DNA of 24,825 nt from CAZYAK01 sp964645935. GTDB lineage: Bacteria > Patescibacteriota > Gracilibacteria > Peribacterales > Peribacteraceae. The notes under the pieces are model-generated. The model worked only from the letters and a program-made list of their open reading frames with translations. It had not been told where the DNA came from and did no database searches. The stretch is taken from positions 1 through 24,825 of the forward strand of contig CAZYAK010000017.1 in assembly GCA_964645935.1 (NCBI GenBank), read 5' to 3'. Of this stretch, positions 6,426 to 13,638 are shown piece after piece (the stretch's first letter is position 1; every line of letters begins with the position of its first letter). A program made the position numbers and the translations under genes.

Positions 6426-7805
6426 TCATTCCCTGGTTTCCAAGAGCTCTATGCTGCGCCCCTCGTACTTGGGCTTGAGCGCGCGCGGGTAGGCTTTGGC
6501 GTAGGAGGCCACAATGGGGTCCTGCTCGCGGATGGATCCGTCAGCGTTCTGTATCGTACGCACCCAGCCGATCTGGCTGGGACCCAGCGGGCGCAGCAGG
6601 GGATCGCGATCCTTGGAGCCCGGGAAGAACGGACCCGTGAGCGTGGAGGTGCGCCCGTCGTCGACGCCGAAGATGCGCACCACGGCGGTGTCACCCGACG
6701 TGTGGGCCTGCAACACGATCACGTCCGAGGTGTCGTTGCGGAATTTCATGTCGTGCACACCGGGAAACACCGTAGCGTCGAGGCCGAGGCCGAAGAACTC
6801 GTAGTGGTCCACAAAGAGGCTGTGGTTGCGCTTGTACACAATCGGCAGCCCTGAGAGCAACGCCGCGCGATACGTGGTTGTGGCGCCCTGGCAAATGCCG
6901 GCGCCGGGGGTGAGGGCCACGCCCCCGCCAAAAAGGCCAAGGTCCTCCTTCCAGCCCTTCTGCAGAGTAACGGGCGCGTCGATCGCGTCCACCATGGAGA
7001 AGATGCCGCCGGGCGGGATGACCATGTTGTCCAGATGCTCATCGATCACCTTGTGCACATTGTGCAGGCGCCCGGGCGTGGAATCGGCGAAGTCCGAGAG
7101 ACCCGTTCCGAGCAGCGTAAGAGTCTTCTGGGTGCCGTCGGCCGCGGTCACCGTGACTGTGGCGTCGTGGCGCCTGCCGTTCAGTGTGATGGATCCGCCG
7201 TCGCGTTCCAGTGCAGTGGCAATGCGTGCAGCAGCCTCGGCGGTATCCAGCGTATAGCCCTCCTCCGGGTCGCGCGACATCGTCGCACGCAGGATGTTCT
7301 TGTTGTCCATGGCTGTGGAGAGCACCTCGGACGGCTTCCACAGTGATAGCCCCGCGATGTCCCCGCGCTCGAGCGCCTGGCGCACGGCTTCCTTGTCTAC
7401 GCGGTAGGCGATGGCCCACACCGATGTTTCCAGGCGTAGCCACTCGGGGTGGTCTTTGAGAGCGAAGGTGGCGGTCGTGCCCGCGGGTACGAGCGTCACG
7501 GTGACGGAGCGCGTGAGCAACTCCTCACGCGCGTCGAGCGCGCGGTCCACCGCCGCGGGTCCGGGCGATTCCATTCCCAGCGCCACGAGCCGGCGCTGCA
7601 GGCGGCCGGCGCGCAGCGAGCCGAGCTCTTCTTCTTGCGGAGCGATCTCCGGTCCACCGTGCAGGGGCACAGGGAAGAGGGGGAGCGTGTGTGGCGCAGC
7701 GCCGATGCGCACCGCGACGGCGATCGCCGCCATGAGCGGTATGCTGCTCACTGCCACGGCGATGGCGGTGATCCGGGCGGAATCGCACGGTGTAGCGCTG
7801 GACAT
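6426..7805 (-). CDS. VanW family protein
   Basis: A 459-residue protein with one N-terminal membrane segment (about 11-33) and an extracellular remainder. Residues about 238-400 are a VanW domain: FADSTPGRLHNVHKVIDEHL, VIPPGGIFSM, the GGGVALTPGAGICQGATTTYRAAL block with Cys305, the HSLFVDHY block with His328, and GLDATVFPGVHDMKFRNDT (first block quoted only in part as the family pattern). VanW was named from vancomycin-resistance clusters, but its function is unknown; most copies are cell-envelope proteins linked to peptidoglycan. Residues about 95-235 resemble the extracellular domain that often precedes VanW (PGT-type YoaR-like architecture). Its promoter region is shared with the divergent gene at 7929. 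Confidence 0.88.
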   Translation of the reverse strand: MSSATPCDSARITAIAVAVSSIPLMAAIAVAVRIGAAPHTLPLFPVPLHGGPEIAPQEEELGSLRAGRLQRRLVALGMESPGPAAVDRALDAREELLTRSVTVTLVPAGTTATFALKDHPEWLRLETSVWAIAYRVDKEAVRQALERGDIAGLSLWKPSEVLSTAMDNKNILRATMSRDPEEGYTLDTAEAAARIATALERDGGSITLNGRRHDATVTVTAADGTQKTLTLLGTGLSDFADSTPGRLHNVHKVIDEHLDNMVIPPGGIFSMVDAIDAPVTLQKGWKEDLGLFGGGVALTPGAGICQGATTTYRAALLSGLPIVYKRNHSLFVDHYEFFGLGLDATVFPGVHDMKFRNDTSDVIVLQAHTSGDTAVVRIFGVDDGRTSTLTGPFFPGSKDRDPLLRPLGPSQIGWVRTIQNADGSIREQDPIVASYAKAYPRALKPKYEGRSIELLETRE

Positions 7806-7832
7806 GGTGTGTATGTGACAAAGTATTACGAT

Positions 7833-7861
7833 AATGTACTACAATTTTGACAAATTATCAA
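7833..7861 (-). promoter_or_regulatory. Candidate promoter of the VanW gene
   Basis: On the minus strand TTGATA (7861 to 7856) and TACATT (7838 to 7833) are separated by 17 bases. An alternative pair is TTGTCA (7853 to 7848) and TAATAC (7828 to 7823) with 19-base spacing. Either gives a short leader before the ATG at 7805 without a Shine-Dalgarno sequence. Confidence 0.45.
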
Positions 7862-7891
7862 ATAGAACTGAAATAACAATAAGGAGGTCAG

Positions 7892-7920
7892 GTGACAACA
7901 AAACAATTATATTGTATAAT
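7892..7920 (+). promoter_or_regulatory. Strong sigma-70-type promoter of the repeat protein gene
   Basis: GTGACA (7892-7897, 5/6 match) and a perfect TATAAT (7915-7920) are spaced by exactly 17 bases. The start point would be at about 7927, against the ATG at 7929, so the message is predicted to be leaderless. A perfect AAGGAGGT (7881-7888) lies upstream of the promoter, 40 bases from the start codon, where it cannot act as a ribosome binding site for this gene. Confidence 0.7.
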
Positions 7921-7928
7921 ATTATTCA

Positions 7929-9641
7929 ATGGAACAGGTAATCGGCGTCATCGGCCTACTCTTCCTTCTCTGGGTGCTCTTCGGGTCCCACGAGGTGGAG
8001 TTGAGTGACGACACCAAGCGGTTCGAAGGCATCTTTAACGTGCTGATCGTGATCCTGATGGCACCATTTCTGCTGATCGGTGCGATCCTCGGTGGGCTCG
8101 GCAAAGCGTTGGCCGAGGCCGTGCCGTTCTTCAGCGATGTCGTGGAAGAAGGAGGCAAACATCTGCGTGAGCGCTCTCGAGAGCGCGAGGCACGCAAGAG
8201 CGCCGAGCGCGACGGCACGCGCACGCCGGTGGCTGAGCGTGCAGCCAAGAAGCACGAGGCGCGAGATCCGGAGGAAGCCAATCCCTCTCGCGTCACTCGG
8301 GCCCGCAAGCGGGCGAAGGAGACGTGGACCAGGGTGACATCGCGCTTCCGCCGCAAGGACAGACACCAGCGCGAAGTGGAGGACGATCCCACTTCCGCGC
8401 AGCTCGCAAATCAGCGCACGGGGACCGAGTCCCGTGCGTCGCACAGTGCAGATAGTCGTGATCGTGTCGGCGTCGTGCGCGCAAAGGAGAACGAGGACAG
8501 AACATCCAAGAAAGATGGTGCTGACGAGTCCAAATCCGAAAGCCGGCTTGCCGCCGCATGGGTCGCGGCGACGGCGCTCTTCCATCGCAAAGACAAGCAA
8601 AACGAGAAGCACAACAAGAACAAGGAAGCCCATGAACGGCAGGAGAACCAGCGTGTCGCGACGGAGCCGTCACGCGCGCGTGCGGATCGCGAATCGGCGC
8701 CCGTACACCGCGAATCCCGCTCCCGCGATGACGCGTCCGTGGCTGCCAAAAGGAACGAGAAACAGGAGGCCAAACATGACGAAGAGGAGGAGAAATCTGG
8801 ATTTGCGGCTGAATCCTGGAGCACGCTTACCACGTGGTTCCGCCCCGATGAGGAACACGATGAGGAACAGCAGAGCGCGTTTACAGCCGCCCGCACGAAG
8901 GAAACCGGACAGCGCACGGAAGAGGCGCCTGCTCAGCGCCAGTCCGAATCTCGCTCCGAAGCCCCGCAGCGTCGTTTCCACGACCAGGCCCCGCGGGAGT
9001 GCGTCGCCGATGTTCGGCTCGGCGAGCGCGAGACGCACACTGATCGCGCTACAGGCGTTGTCCACGGGCAGCGTTCCGAGGAGCCTCGCGAGAACGCGCC
9101 AACCGAGCACCGTGCGTCGCAAGAGTCATCGTACCGCTCCGTGCGCCAGGGGCGCCATGCGCCCGAGAAGCACACGAACGATGCACATGGCTCGAAGGAC
9201 GATTGCGCGACGCATCCGGCGGCGGAGGCTTTGCGCGAACGTGAGGCCCGCGAACCGGCCCACCGAGCCGTCGATACATCGTCCCGCCGCGAAACGGAGA
9301 CCGTCGTGACGAAGGACCGTCGCGGGAAGCAGCGCATCGCCGTCGTCCGTACGGCACAGCGCGAACGGCAACTGAATAGCGAGGAGCGGGATGACTCAGT
9401 CGAGACGGACGAGCACGCATCCAACCGCACGCCCTCGGCATGGCGCAAGGTTGCGGATGCACTGCGGCACACGGCCCAGCGCTGGGCCGAGCGGGGCGAG
9501 GCTTGGATCCGGGTCGCGCATGCGCGCCTGACGGGACGGCACTCCGAGTACGACCATGAGGAATCGCTCCACCGTATGCGGCGCATCGGTTGGAATACAC
9601 GCCGGCGGGTCGCGTCGATGCGGCCGCACGCACACGCCTAG
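7929..9641 (+). CDS. Membrane-anchored, highly charged repeat protein
   Basis: A 570-residue protein of no family I recognise. Two hydrophobic segments (about 3-19 and 34-58) would anchor it in the membrane. The rest is extremely rich in Arg, Glu, Lys, Asp, Gln and His and is probably disordered or coiled coil. Within this tail a short hydrophobic motif recurs: WTRVTSRFRRKD (133-144), WVAATALFHRKD (211-222), WSTLTTWFRPDE (297-308) and, more weakly, WIRVAHARLTGR (526-537). Each is preceded by a short Ala-containing helix and followed by a charged run. The frame is preferred to the antisense and +2 ORFs because the N-terminal helices and repeats occur only here and a near-consensus promoter points at its ATG. 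A role as an envelope or nucleoid tether is speculation. Confidence 0.75.
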   Translation: MEQVIGVIGLLFLLWVLFGSHEVELSDDTKRFEGIFNVLIVILMAPFLLIGAILGGLGKALAEAVPFFSDVVEEGGKHLRERSREREARKSAERDGTRTPVAERAAKKHEARDPEEANPSRVTRARKRAKETWTRVTSRFRRKDRHQREVEDDPTSAQLANQRTGTESRASHSADSRDRVGVVRAKENEDRTSKKDGADESKSESRLAAAWVAATALFHRKDKQNEKHNKNKEAHERQENQRVATEPSRARADRESAPVHRESRSRDDASVAAKRNEKQEAKHDEEEEKSGFAAESWSTLTTWFRPDEEHDEEQQSAFTAARTKETGQRTEEAPAQRQSESRSEAPQRRFHDQAPRECVADVRLGERETHTDRATGVVHGQRSEEPRENAPTEHRASQESSYRSVRQGRHAPEKHTNDAHGSKDDCATHPAAEALREREAREPAHRAVDTSSRRETETVVTKDRRGKQRIAVVRTAQRERQLNSEERDDSVETDEHASNRTPSAWRKVADALRHTAQRWAERGEAWIRVAHARLTGRHSEYDHEESLHRMRRIGWNTRRRVASMRPHAHA

Positions 9642-9648
9642 GAGCACA

Positions 9649-10620
9649 TTACTGCGTCAGCCAGTCTTCCGTTGTTGGAACTGGTTCGAACAGGCGGCGT
9701 TCCGCCCATTCGTCTAGTACCAACGCCGGGCGCGCCGCGGAGATCTCCTCCCGGTCCATTGCCCCGTTCGACGTCCTGTGCACCATCGTGGCCCGTGAGA
9801 ACCTGGATGTAAAATAGGGCGCCAGTCCTATGAAGAACGAATCGTGGAACACGAGCGCGCGCGGCAGCGAAGCGTCATCGCTCTCCGTCACCCAACGGCC
9901 CACTGCGTTCGGCGCCTCGCTCGTGCGTTCCACGGTGTGCGGCCCGCTGCGAGGCAGTGGGAGCGTCTCGTCCGGGAGCCAGATTCTGGTCCATCCCAGA
10001 ATCTTTCGCAGATCGTGCGCGGCCGGGACCCGCACGTGCACCAGATCCTCCGGCGCGGTCGGTGCGGGAAACAGCTCTGGCACCGTCGCGGCCAGCTCCC
10101 GCGATGTCGCCTCCGCGCCTGCACTCGTCCAGTGCGTGTCGCTTATGGAGTAGACGGGCTCTTTCCGCTTGGTTTCGCGCAGTCGATCTAGCGGGTACAC
10201 AATACGAAGTGCGGATCGTGTGCGGAGGTACTCGACCAGCTGCGTCCCGCGCGCCGGGAGCAGTGCCCGGTGTTCCGTCACGAACTCCGGATACAGTGTC
10301 TGCTTTTCGGGGACGATCATCACGACGTAGGTCATCTCGTGCGCGCGGAACCACGCGTCGCGGGTCTCCAGGTATTGGCGCCACCCTTCAAGCTCTGCAA
10401 GAGTGAACAGGGTCCGTTTGTGGGTCGGGACGCCAAAGAGCCAGCCCTTCCGTCCCACGGAGACAAAGGGGTTGCCCGGTTGCCCGGTGAGCAGCACGAG
10501 TGTCAGGTTTCCGGCGCTCGACAGTGGCCGGCGCGATCCCACCACCGCTGCGCCTAGTAGCACAACTGCCAGCAGAGAGAGGAAGACCACTCGCCGTCGG
10601 TGGAGATGGGTACGCACCAT
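9649..10620 (-). CDS. AlgJ/AlgX-like SGNH acetyl-transfer/esterase protein
   Basis: A 323-residue extracytoplasmic enzyme with one N-terminal membrane anchor (about 10-28). The AlgJ/AlgX SGNH-like domain is marked by YSISDTHWTSAGA with the catalytic Asp161 and His163, and by ALVFHDSFF with the nucleophile Ser261. GRKGWLF near residue 56 is another family hallmark. In AlgI/AlgJ and PatA/PatB systems this protein acts outside the membrane with an MBOAT partner to move acetyl groups onto a polysaccharide. The ATG shares one base with the stop of the upstream MBOAT gene (TGATG on the minus strand), indicating translational coupling. The longer upstream frame overlaps that gene and is rejected. 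Confidence 0.85.
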   Translation of the reverse strand: MVRTHLHRRRVVFLSLLAVVLLGAAVVGSRRPLSSAGNLTLVLLTGQPGNPFVSVGRKGWLFGVPTHKRTLFTLAELEGWRQYLETRDAWFRAHEMTYVVMIVPEKQTLYPEFVTEHRALLPARGTQLVEYLRTRSALRIVYPLDRLRETKRKEPVYSISDTHWTSAGAEATSRELAATVPELFPAPTAPEDLVHVRVPAAHDLRKILGWTRIWLPDETLPLPRSGPHTVERTSEAPNAVGRWVTESDDASLPRALVFHDSFFIGLAPYFTSRFSRATMVHRTSNGAMDREEISAARPALVLDEWAERRLFEPVPTTEDWLTQ

Positions 10621-12008
10621 CAGAAGTGACCATAGAGGAACGGGCGCGCGAGTGTCGCGGCGACGACGGCGAGGCTCGTCACGAGGAGCGCGATACTCCA
10701 AAGATCCTGCGCCAGGGACGGCCGCGGGGGGGCGGATGGATGCCCTCGCAGCCCCAAGATCGCAGAAACGCTGAGCGCAAGGGCGAGGATCCGCAGCGTC
10801 CCCGGATTGATCACCGCCTGCACCGCGCCGATGTCGATAGTGTCTTGCGAAAGGCCGACCATCGCCGCGAAGTAGTTGAGCGCCGCGAGAACCGTCGTAG
10901 CCCGGAAAAAGACCCATCCGCACAGCAGCAAGAGCTGGGTGCCGGCCACCTTGAGCCAGCGCGGCGCGGAGCCAAAGAGGCTCCCGCCCATCGCGCGTTC
11001 CGCCGACACGAGCGTGCCCATGAGGAGGCCCCACACAATGAAGTGCCACTCCGGCCCGTGCCACAGCCCCGACAGGACGAATACCGCCAGTATGTTGCAA
11101 GTCACACGCACCGCCGACCGCCGGCTGCCCCCGAGCGGGATGTACACCTCATCACGGAACCACTTCATCAGAGACATATGCCACTTCCGCCAGAACTCGC
11201 CCACCGACGCAGCGAGGTACGGCAGCGAGAAGTTCTCTGCCAGCCGGAAGCCCAGCATCCGCGCAAGCCCGATGGCCATGTCCGAATACCCCGAGAAATC
11301 GAATGCCAGCTGCAGTGTGAATGCGAGGACCCCGACCCACGCCGCCGTGGGTGTGAGGCCGTGTGCCCCGAACGCCGCGTCTGCCACGGGAGACAGCCGG
11401 TCGGCGAGTAGCACCTTCTTGGCCAGGCCCGCGATGAAGCGTTTGGCTCCGGCTTCCAGGTCTTCCGCCGATGGCGCGCTCCGCGCCGCAATCTGGGACG
11501 CGAACGCGGCGTAGCGCGTTACGGGGCCCGCGAGGAGCTGGGGAAAGAACGACAGATAGAGCGCGAGGTCCGCGGTAGAGCGCGAGGCGGGGGCCGCGCC
11601 CCGTCGCACGTCCGAGAGGTACGTGACGGCCATGAGGCTGAAGAACGCAAGCCCCAGGGGCATGTGCGGGTGTAGCCACATCTCCGTCCCCGCAAACTCC
11701 GGCAGCACCTGGCCCGCGCGCGGCGCGAGCCGCAGCAGCACAAATCCCAGGAGCACCCCTGCCACGCTAGTCGCGTGTAGAAGCGCCCCCCGCCGCGAGT
11801 CGCGGTGGCGCTGGAGCGATGGTCCAATCATCCGACAGAGGAGCACAGCGCCGCCGAGGAATGGCAGGGACCACGGATCGCTCCACGCGGCGAAGGCCAC
11901 GCTCACCGTAAGCAGGAAGAAGTGGCGCGTCCACCCACGCAGCAGGAATGCGCCGGCGAGGCTTCCTGGGAGGACCGCGAACAGGAACCCGGGGGACGCG
12001 AAGCTCAT
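10620..12008 (-). CDS. AlgI-like MBOAT O-acyltransferase
   Basis: A 462-residue polytopic membrane enzyme with about ten helices. It carries the AlgI/DltB-type MBOAT signature: FFPQLLAGPVTRY (154-166), FDFSGYSDMAIGLARMLGF (236-254), the EFWRKWHMSL stretch (271-280), WFRDEVYIPLGG (283-294) and the invariant His317 in SGLWHGPEWHF. It should pass acetyl groups from the cytoplasm across the membrane to its AlgJ-like partner for polysaccharide O-acetylation. Family length is about 450-520, so the protein is complete. The minus-strand TACACT box 9 bases before the ATG suggests its own promoter with almost no leader. Confidence 0.92.
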   Translation of the reverse strand: MSFASPGFLFAVLPGSLAGAFLLRGWTRHFFLLTVSVAFAAWSDPWSLPFLGGAVLLCRMIGPSLQRHRDSRRGALLHATSVAGVLLGFVLLRLAPRAGQVLPEFAGTEMWLHPHMPLGLAFFSLMAVTYLSDVRRGAAPASRSTADLALYLSFFPQLLAGPVTRYAAFASQIAARSAPSAEDLEAGAKRFIAGLAKKVLLADRLSPVADAAFGAHGLTPTAAWVGVLAFTLQLAFDFSGYSDMAIGLARMLGFRLAENFSLPYLAASVGEFWRKWHMSLMKWFRDEVYIPLGGSRRSAVRVTCNILAVFVLSGLWHGPEWHFIVWGLLMGTLVSAERAMGGSLFGSAPRWLKVAGTQLLLLCGWVFFRATTVLAALNYFAAMVGLSQDTIDIGAVQAVINPGTLRILALALSVSAILGLRGHPSAPPRPSLAQDLWSIALLVTSLAVVAATLARPFLYGHF

Positions 12009-12017
12009 GCGGTTCCG

Positions 12018-12023
12018 AGTGTA
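12018..12023 (-). promoter_or_regulatory. Candidate -10 box of the MBOAT/AlgJ operon
   Basis: TACACT on the minus strand, 9 bases before the ATG at 12008. It fits the recurring TAnnCT pattern. No recognisable -35. Confidence 0.4.
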
Positions 12024-12055
12024 GAGGCTCGCCTCCCAGCCGCCTATGGAAGGCC

Positions 12056-12832
12056 TTACGGCATCCCGATCCCCGCGGCGCGCATTGCCGCGCCCACGTA
12101 GGCGCGCATTGCGGGATCCGGTCCGAAGGCAGTGGTCTGTTTGGGTTGCCTCTCGTACATCGCGTGCACGGCCTGAGCCACGGCCGGGTCGCCGCCGGTG
12201 AAGGCGTCCACGTAGGACTTCCAGGTCTTCGCATGTGCTTGCATCACGGGATCCGCGGGATCCGTGCCCTTCTTCATCTCCGCCTGCACGGCCGCGATGA
12301 GCGTCTGCCAGCCGACCTCGGCCTTACGCATGCCGGTGTTGCCGAGTGTATCGCGCCGGTCACGGACGCCTTGCTGCCGCTCCGGCGTGAGTGAGCTCGT
12401 CACCTGCCCCGTGAGGGCGATGACGTTGAGCAAGTCCTCTGTGGAGACGTGGCGCGCCTGCTCCATAAAGCGCCGCACACCCTTGAGCCGTTCCAGGAGT
12501 TCGCGCTGGTCTTCCAGCTCCGTGGTGAGCCGCTCCATCTGCAGCGTCACTACGCGCTCTGCGGAGAAGTCTGGATTGTCCAGCGCGCCCTTGATGTCCT
12601 CCAAGGCGAAGCCAAGCTGGCGCAGCGACACGACGCGTTGTAGCCGCTCCACGTCCGCGCGCGTGTAGACGCGGTGGCCGGTGGGCGTGCGGAGCGACGG
12701 CGCCAGCAGACCGATCTCCTCGTAGTAGTGCAGGGTGCGGACCGAGAAGCCCGAGCGCTTGGCGAGATCGCCAATCTTCCAGATCTGACGTGCGTCGTCA
12801 TTGGGCGAGAGAGGCGTGCTCATGCTCGCCAT
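12056..12832 (-). CDS. MerR-family regulator with TipAS-like drug-binding domain
   Basis: A 258-residue transcription factor. Residues about 18-85 are a MerR winged helix-turn-helix (WKIGDLAKRSGFSVRTLHYY, EEIGLLAPS, GHRVYTRADVERL, LRQLGFALEDIK). Residues 90-128 form the dimerising coiled coil. Residues about 150-255 match the TipAS antibiotic-recognition domain, with GWQTLIAAVQAEMKKGTDP and an AFTGGDPAVAQAVHAMY segment. TipA proteins sense thiopeptides and related compounds and activate their own gene. A second in-frame ATG lies three codons inside (12823). The upstream region contains a perfect 19-bp dyad, probably its operator. The regulon beyond itself is unknown; the same-strand neighbours are the MBOAT operon and the SLH genes. 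Confidence 0.9.
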   Translation of the reverse strand: MASMSTPLSPNDDARQIWKIGDLAKRSGFSVRTLHYYEEIGLLAPSLRTPTGHRVYTRADVERLQRVVSLRQLGFALEDIKGALDNPDFSAERVVTLQMERLTTELEDQRELLERLKGVRRFMEQARHVSTEDLLNVIALTGQVTSSLTPERQQGVRDRRDTLGNTGMRKAEVGWQTLIAAVQAEMKKGTDPADPVMQAHAKTWKSYVDAFTGGDPAVAQAVHAMYERQPKQTTAFGPDPAMRAYVGAAMRAAGIGMP

Positions 12833-12868
12833 GATGCACCCTCACGCGGCGTGAGGGGCAAGTGCATC
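12833..12868 (-). promoter_or_regulatory. Nested inverted repeat, probable MerR operator
   Basis: CCCTCACGC (12839-12847) and its exact complement (12849-12857) flank a single central base, forming a perfect 9-1-9 dyad. A second inverted pair, GATGCAC (12833-12839) and GTGCATC (12862-12868), encloses it. The block abuts the regulator's start codon. MerR proteins bind dyads of this size in the promoter spacer, so autoregulation is likely. No U-run follows, which argues against a terminator for the SLH gene. Confidence 0.6.
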
Positions 12869-12880
12869 TCCACCGACGCG

Positions 12881-13636
12881 TCAGGCGCCTTCCTGTGGGC
12901 TCTCCTGAGGTGTCTCCTCTGGATTCCCCTGTGGCTCCATGGCGGCTCCGGGATGGGCGCCCGGCTGCGGGAAGATGCGCGGGGCGGCGGGATCGGACTC
13001 GAAGCGACCGATAATGCGGGAGAGCATCTCGGAGAGTTCCGCACGGGTCATGGACTGCTCCGGCATCACGATCGATGGCGGCATCACGTACCGCTCGTTG
13101 AGGGCGTACATGAACGGTCGGAACCACGGGTCCGAGCTGACGTCGTGCGTGGGCGGGAGGTCGTAGGCGGTGGACACGATGCGTGCGGTCTCAGCAGCGC
13201 TCACCTCTCGCTCGGGCTGGAAGCTGCCGTCGGAGTAGCCCCCGATGATGCCGGACCGCTGTGCTTCGCAAAGGTATGGCCCGTACCATACGGCGCGAGC
13301 GTCAGGGACGTCGGTGAAGAGCGGACCCGCGGTCTCGTCGGCACAGCGTATGAGCTTGTCAGGGTGACGAATGGGCCCGATGACGAGCTTCACCAGCTCC
13401 GCGCGCGTCACGAGCTGGTTGGGGCGGAACGAACCGTCCTCGTACCCGCCCACGATGCCACGGTCTTGCATGTCCGAGATAGCAGGCGCATAGGGATGCG
13501 CAGGGTCTACGTCCGGAAAAAGCGACGCACCGAAGTGCGGGGGAAGCAGGAGCGGCAGCGTGGCTACAAAGAGCGCGGCTGCCACCGACAGCGCGAGCAA
13601 GATGCGCGAGGCTGGCGCGGATACGTGCAGCTTCAT
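12881..13636 (-). CDS. Exported protein with three SLH domains
   Basis: A 251-residue surface protein. Residues 1-33 are a signal peptide or anchor. Three S-layer homology domains follow, at about 39-90, 106-158 and 170-212, with the typical FPDV, GIVGGYEDGSFRPNQLVTRAEL and GIIGGYSDGSFQPEREVSAAE blocks. SLH triads bind secondary cell-wall polymers and hold proteins on the cell surface. A Pro/Glu/Gln-rich tail ends the protein, so it is essentially a bare SLH module. Cys98 and Cys123 bracket the second SLH repeat and may form a disulfide, as in its larger neighbour. Its ATG lies two bases past the stop of the upstream SLH gene, so the two are an operon. Confidence 0.92.
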   Translation of the reverse strand: MKLHVSAPASRILLALSVAAALFVATLPLLLPPHFGASLFPDVDPAHPYAPAISDMQDRGIVGGYEDGSFRPNQLVTRAELVKLVIGPIRHPDKLIRCADETAGPLFTDVPDARAVWYGPYLCEAQRSGIIGGYSDGSFQPEREVSAAETARIVSTAYDLPPTHDVSSDPWFRPFMYALNERYVMPPSIVMPEQSMTRAELSEMLSRIIGRFESDPAAPRIFPQPGAHPGAAMEPQGNPEETPQESPQEGA

Positions 13637-13638
13637 GC

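Noticed and set aside
8434..9309. 291-residue plus-strand ORF inside the charged repeat protein gene
   Set aside because: Composed mainly of Arg, Pro, Ser and Ala as expected from frame-shifted reading; no start signals.
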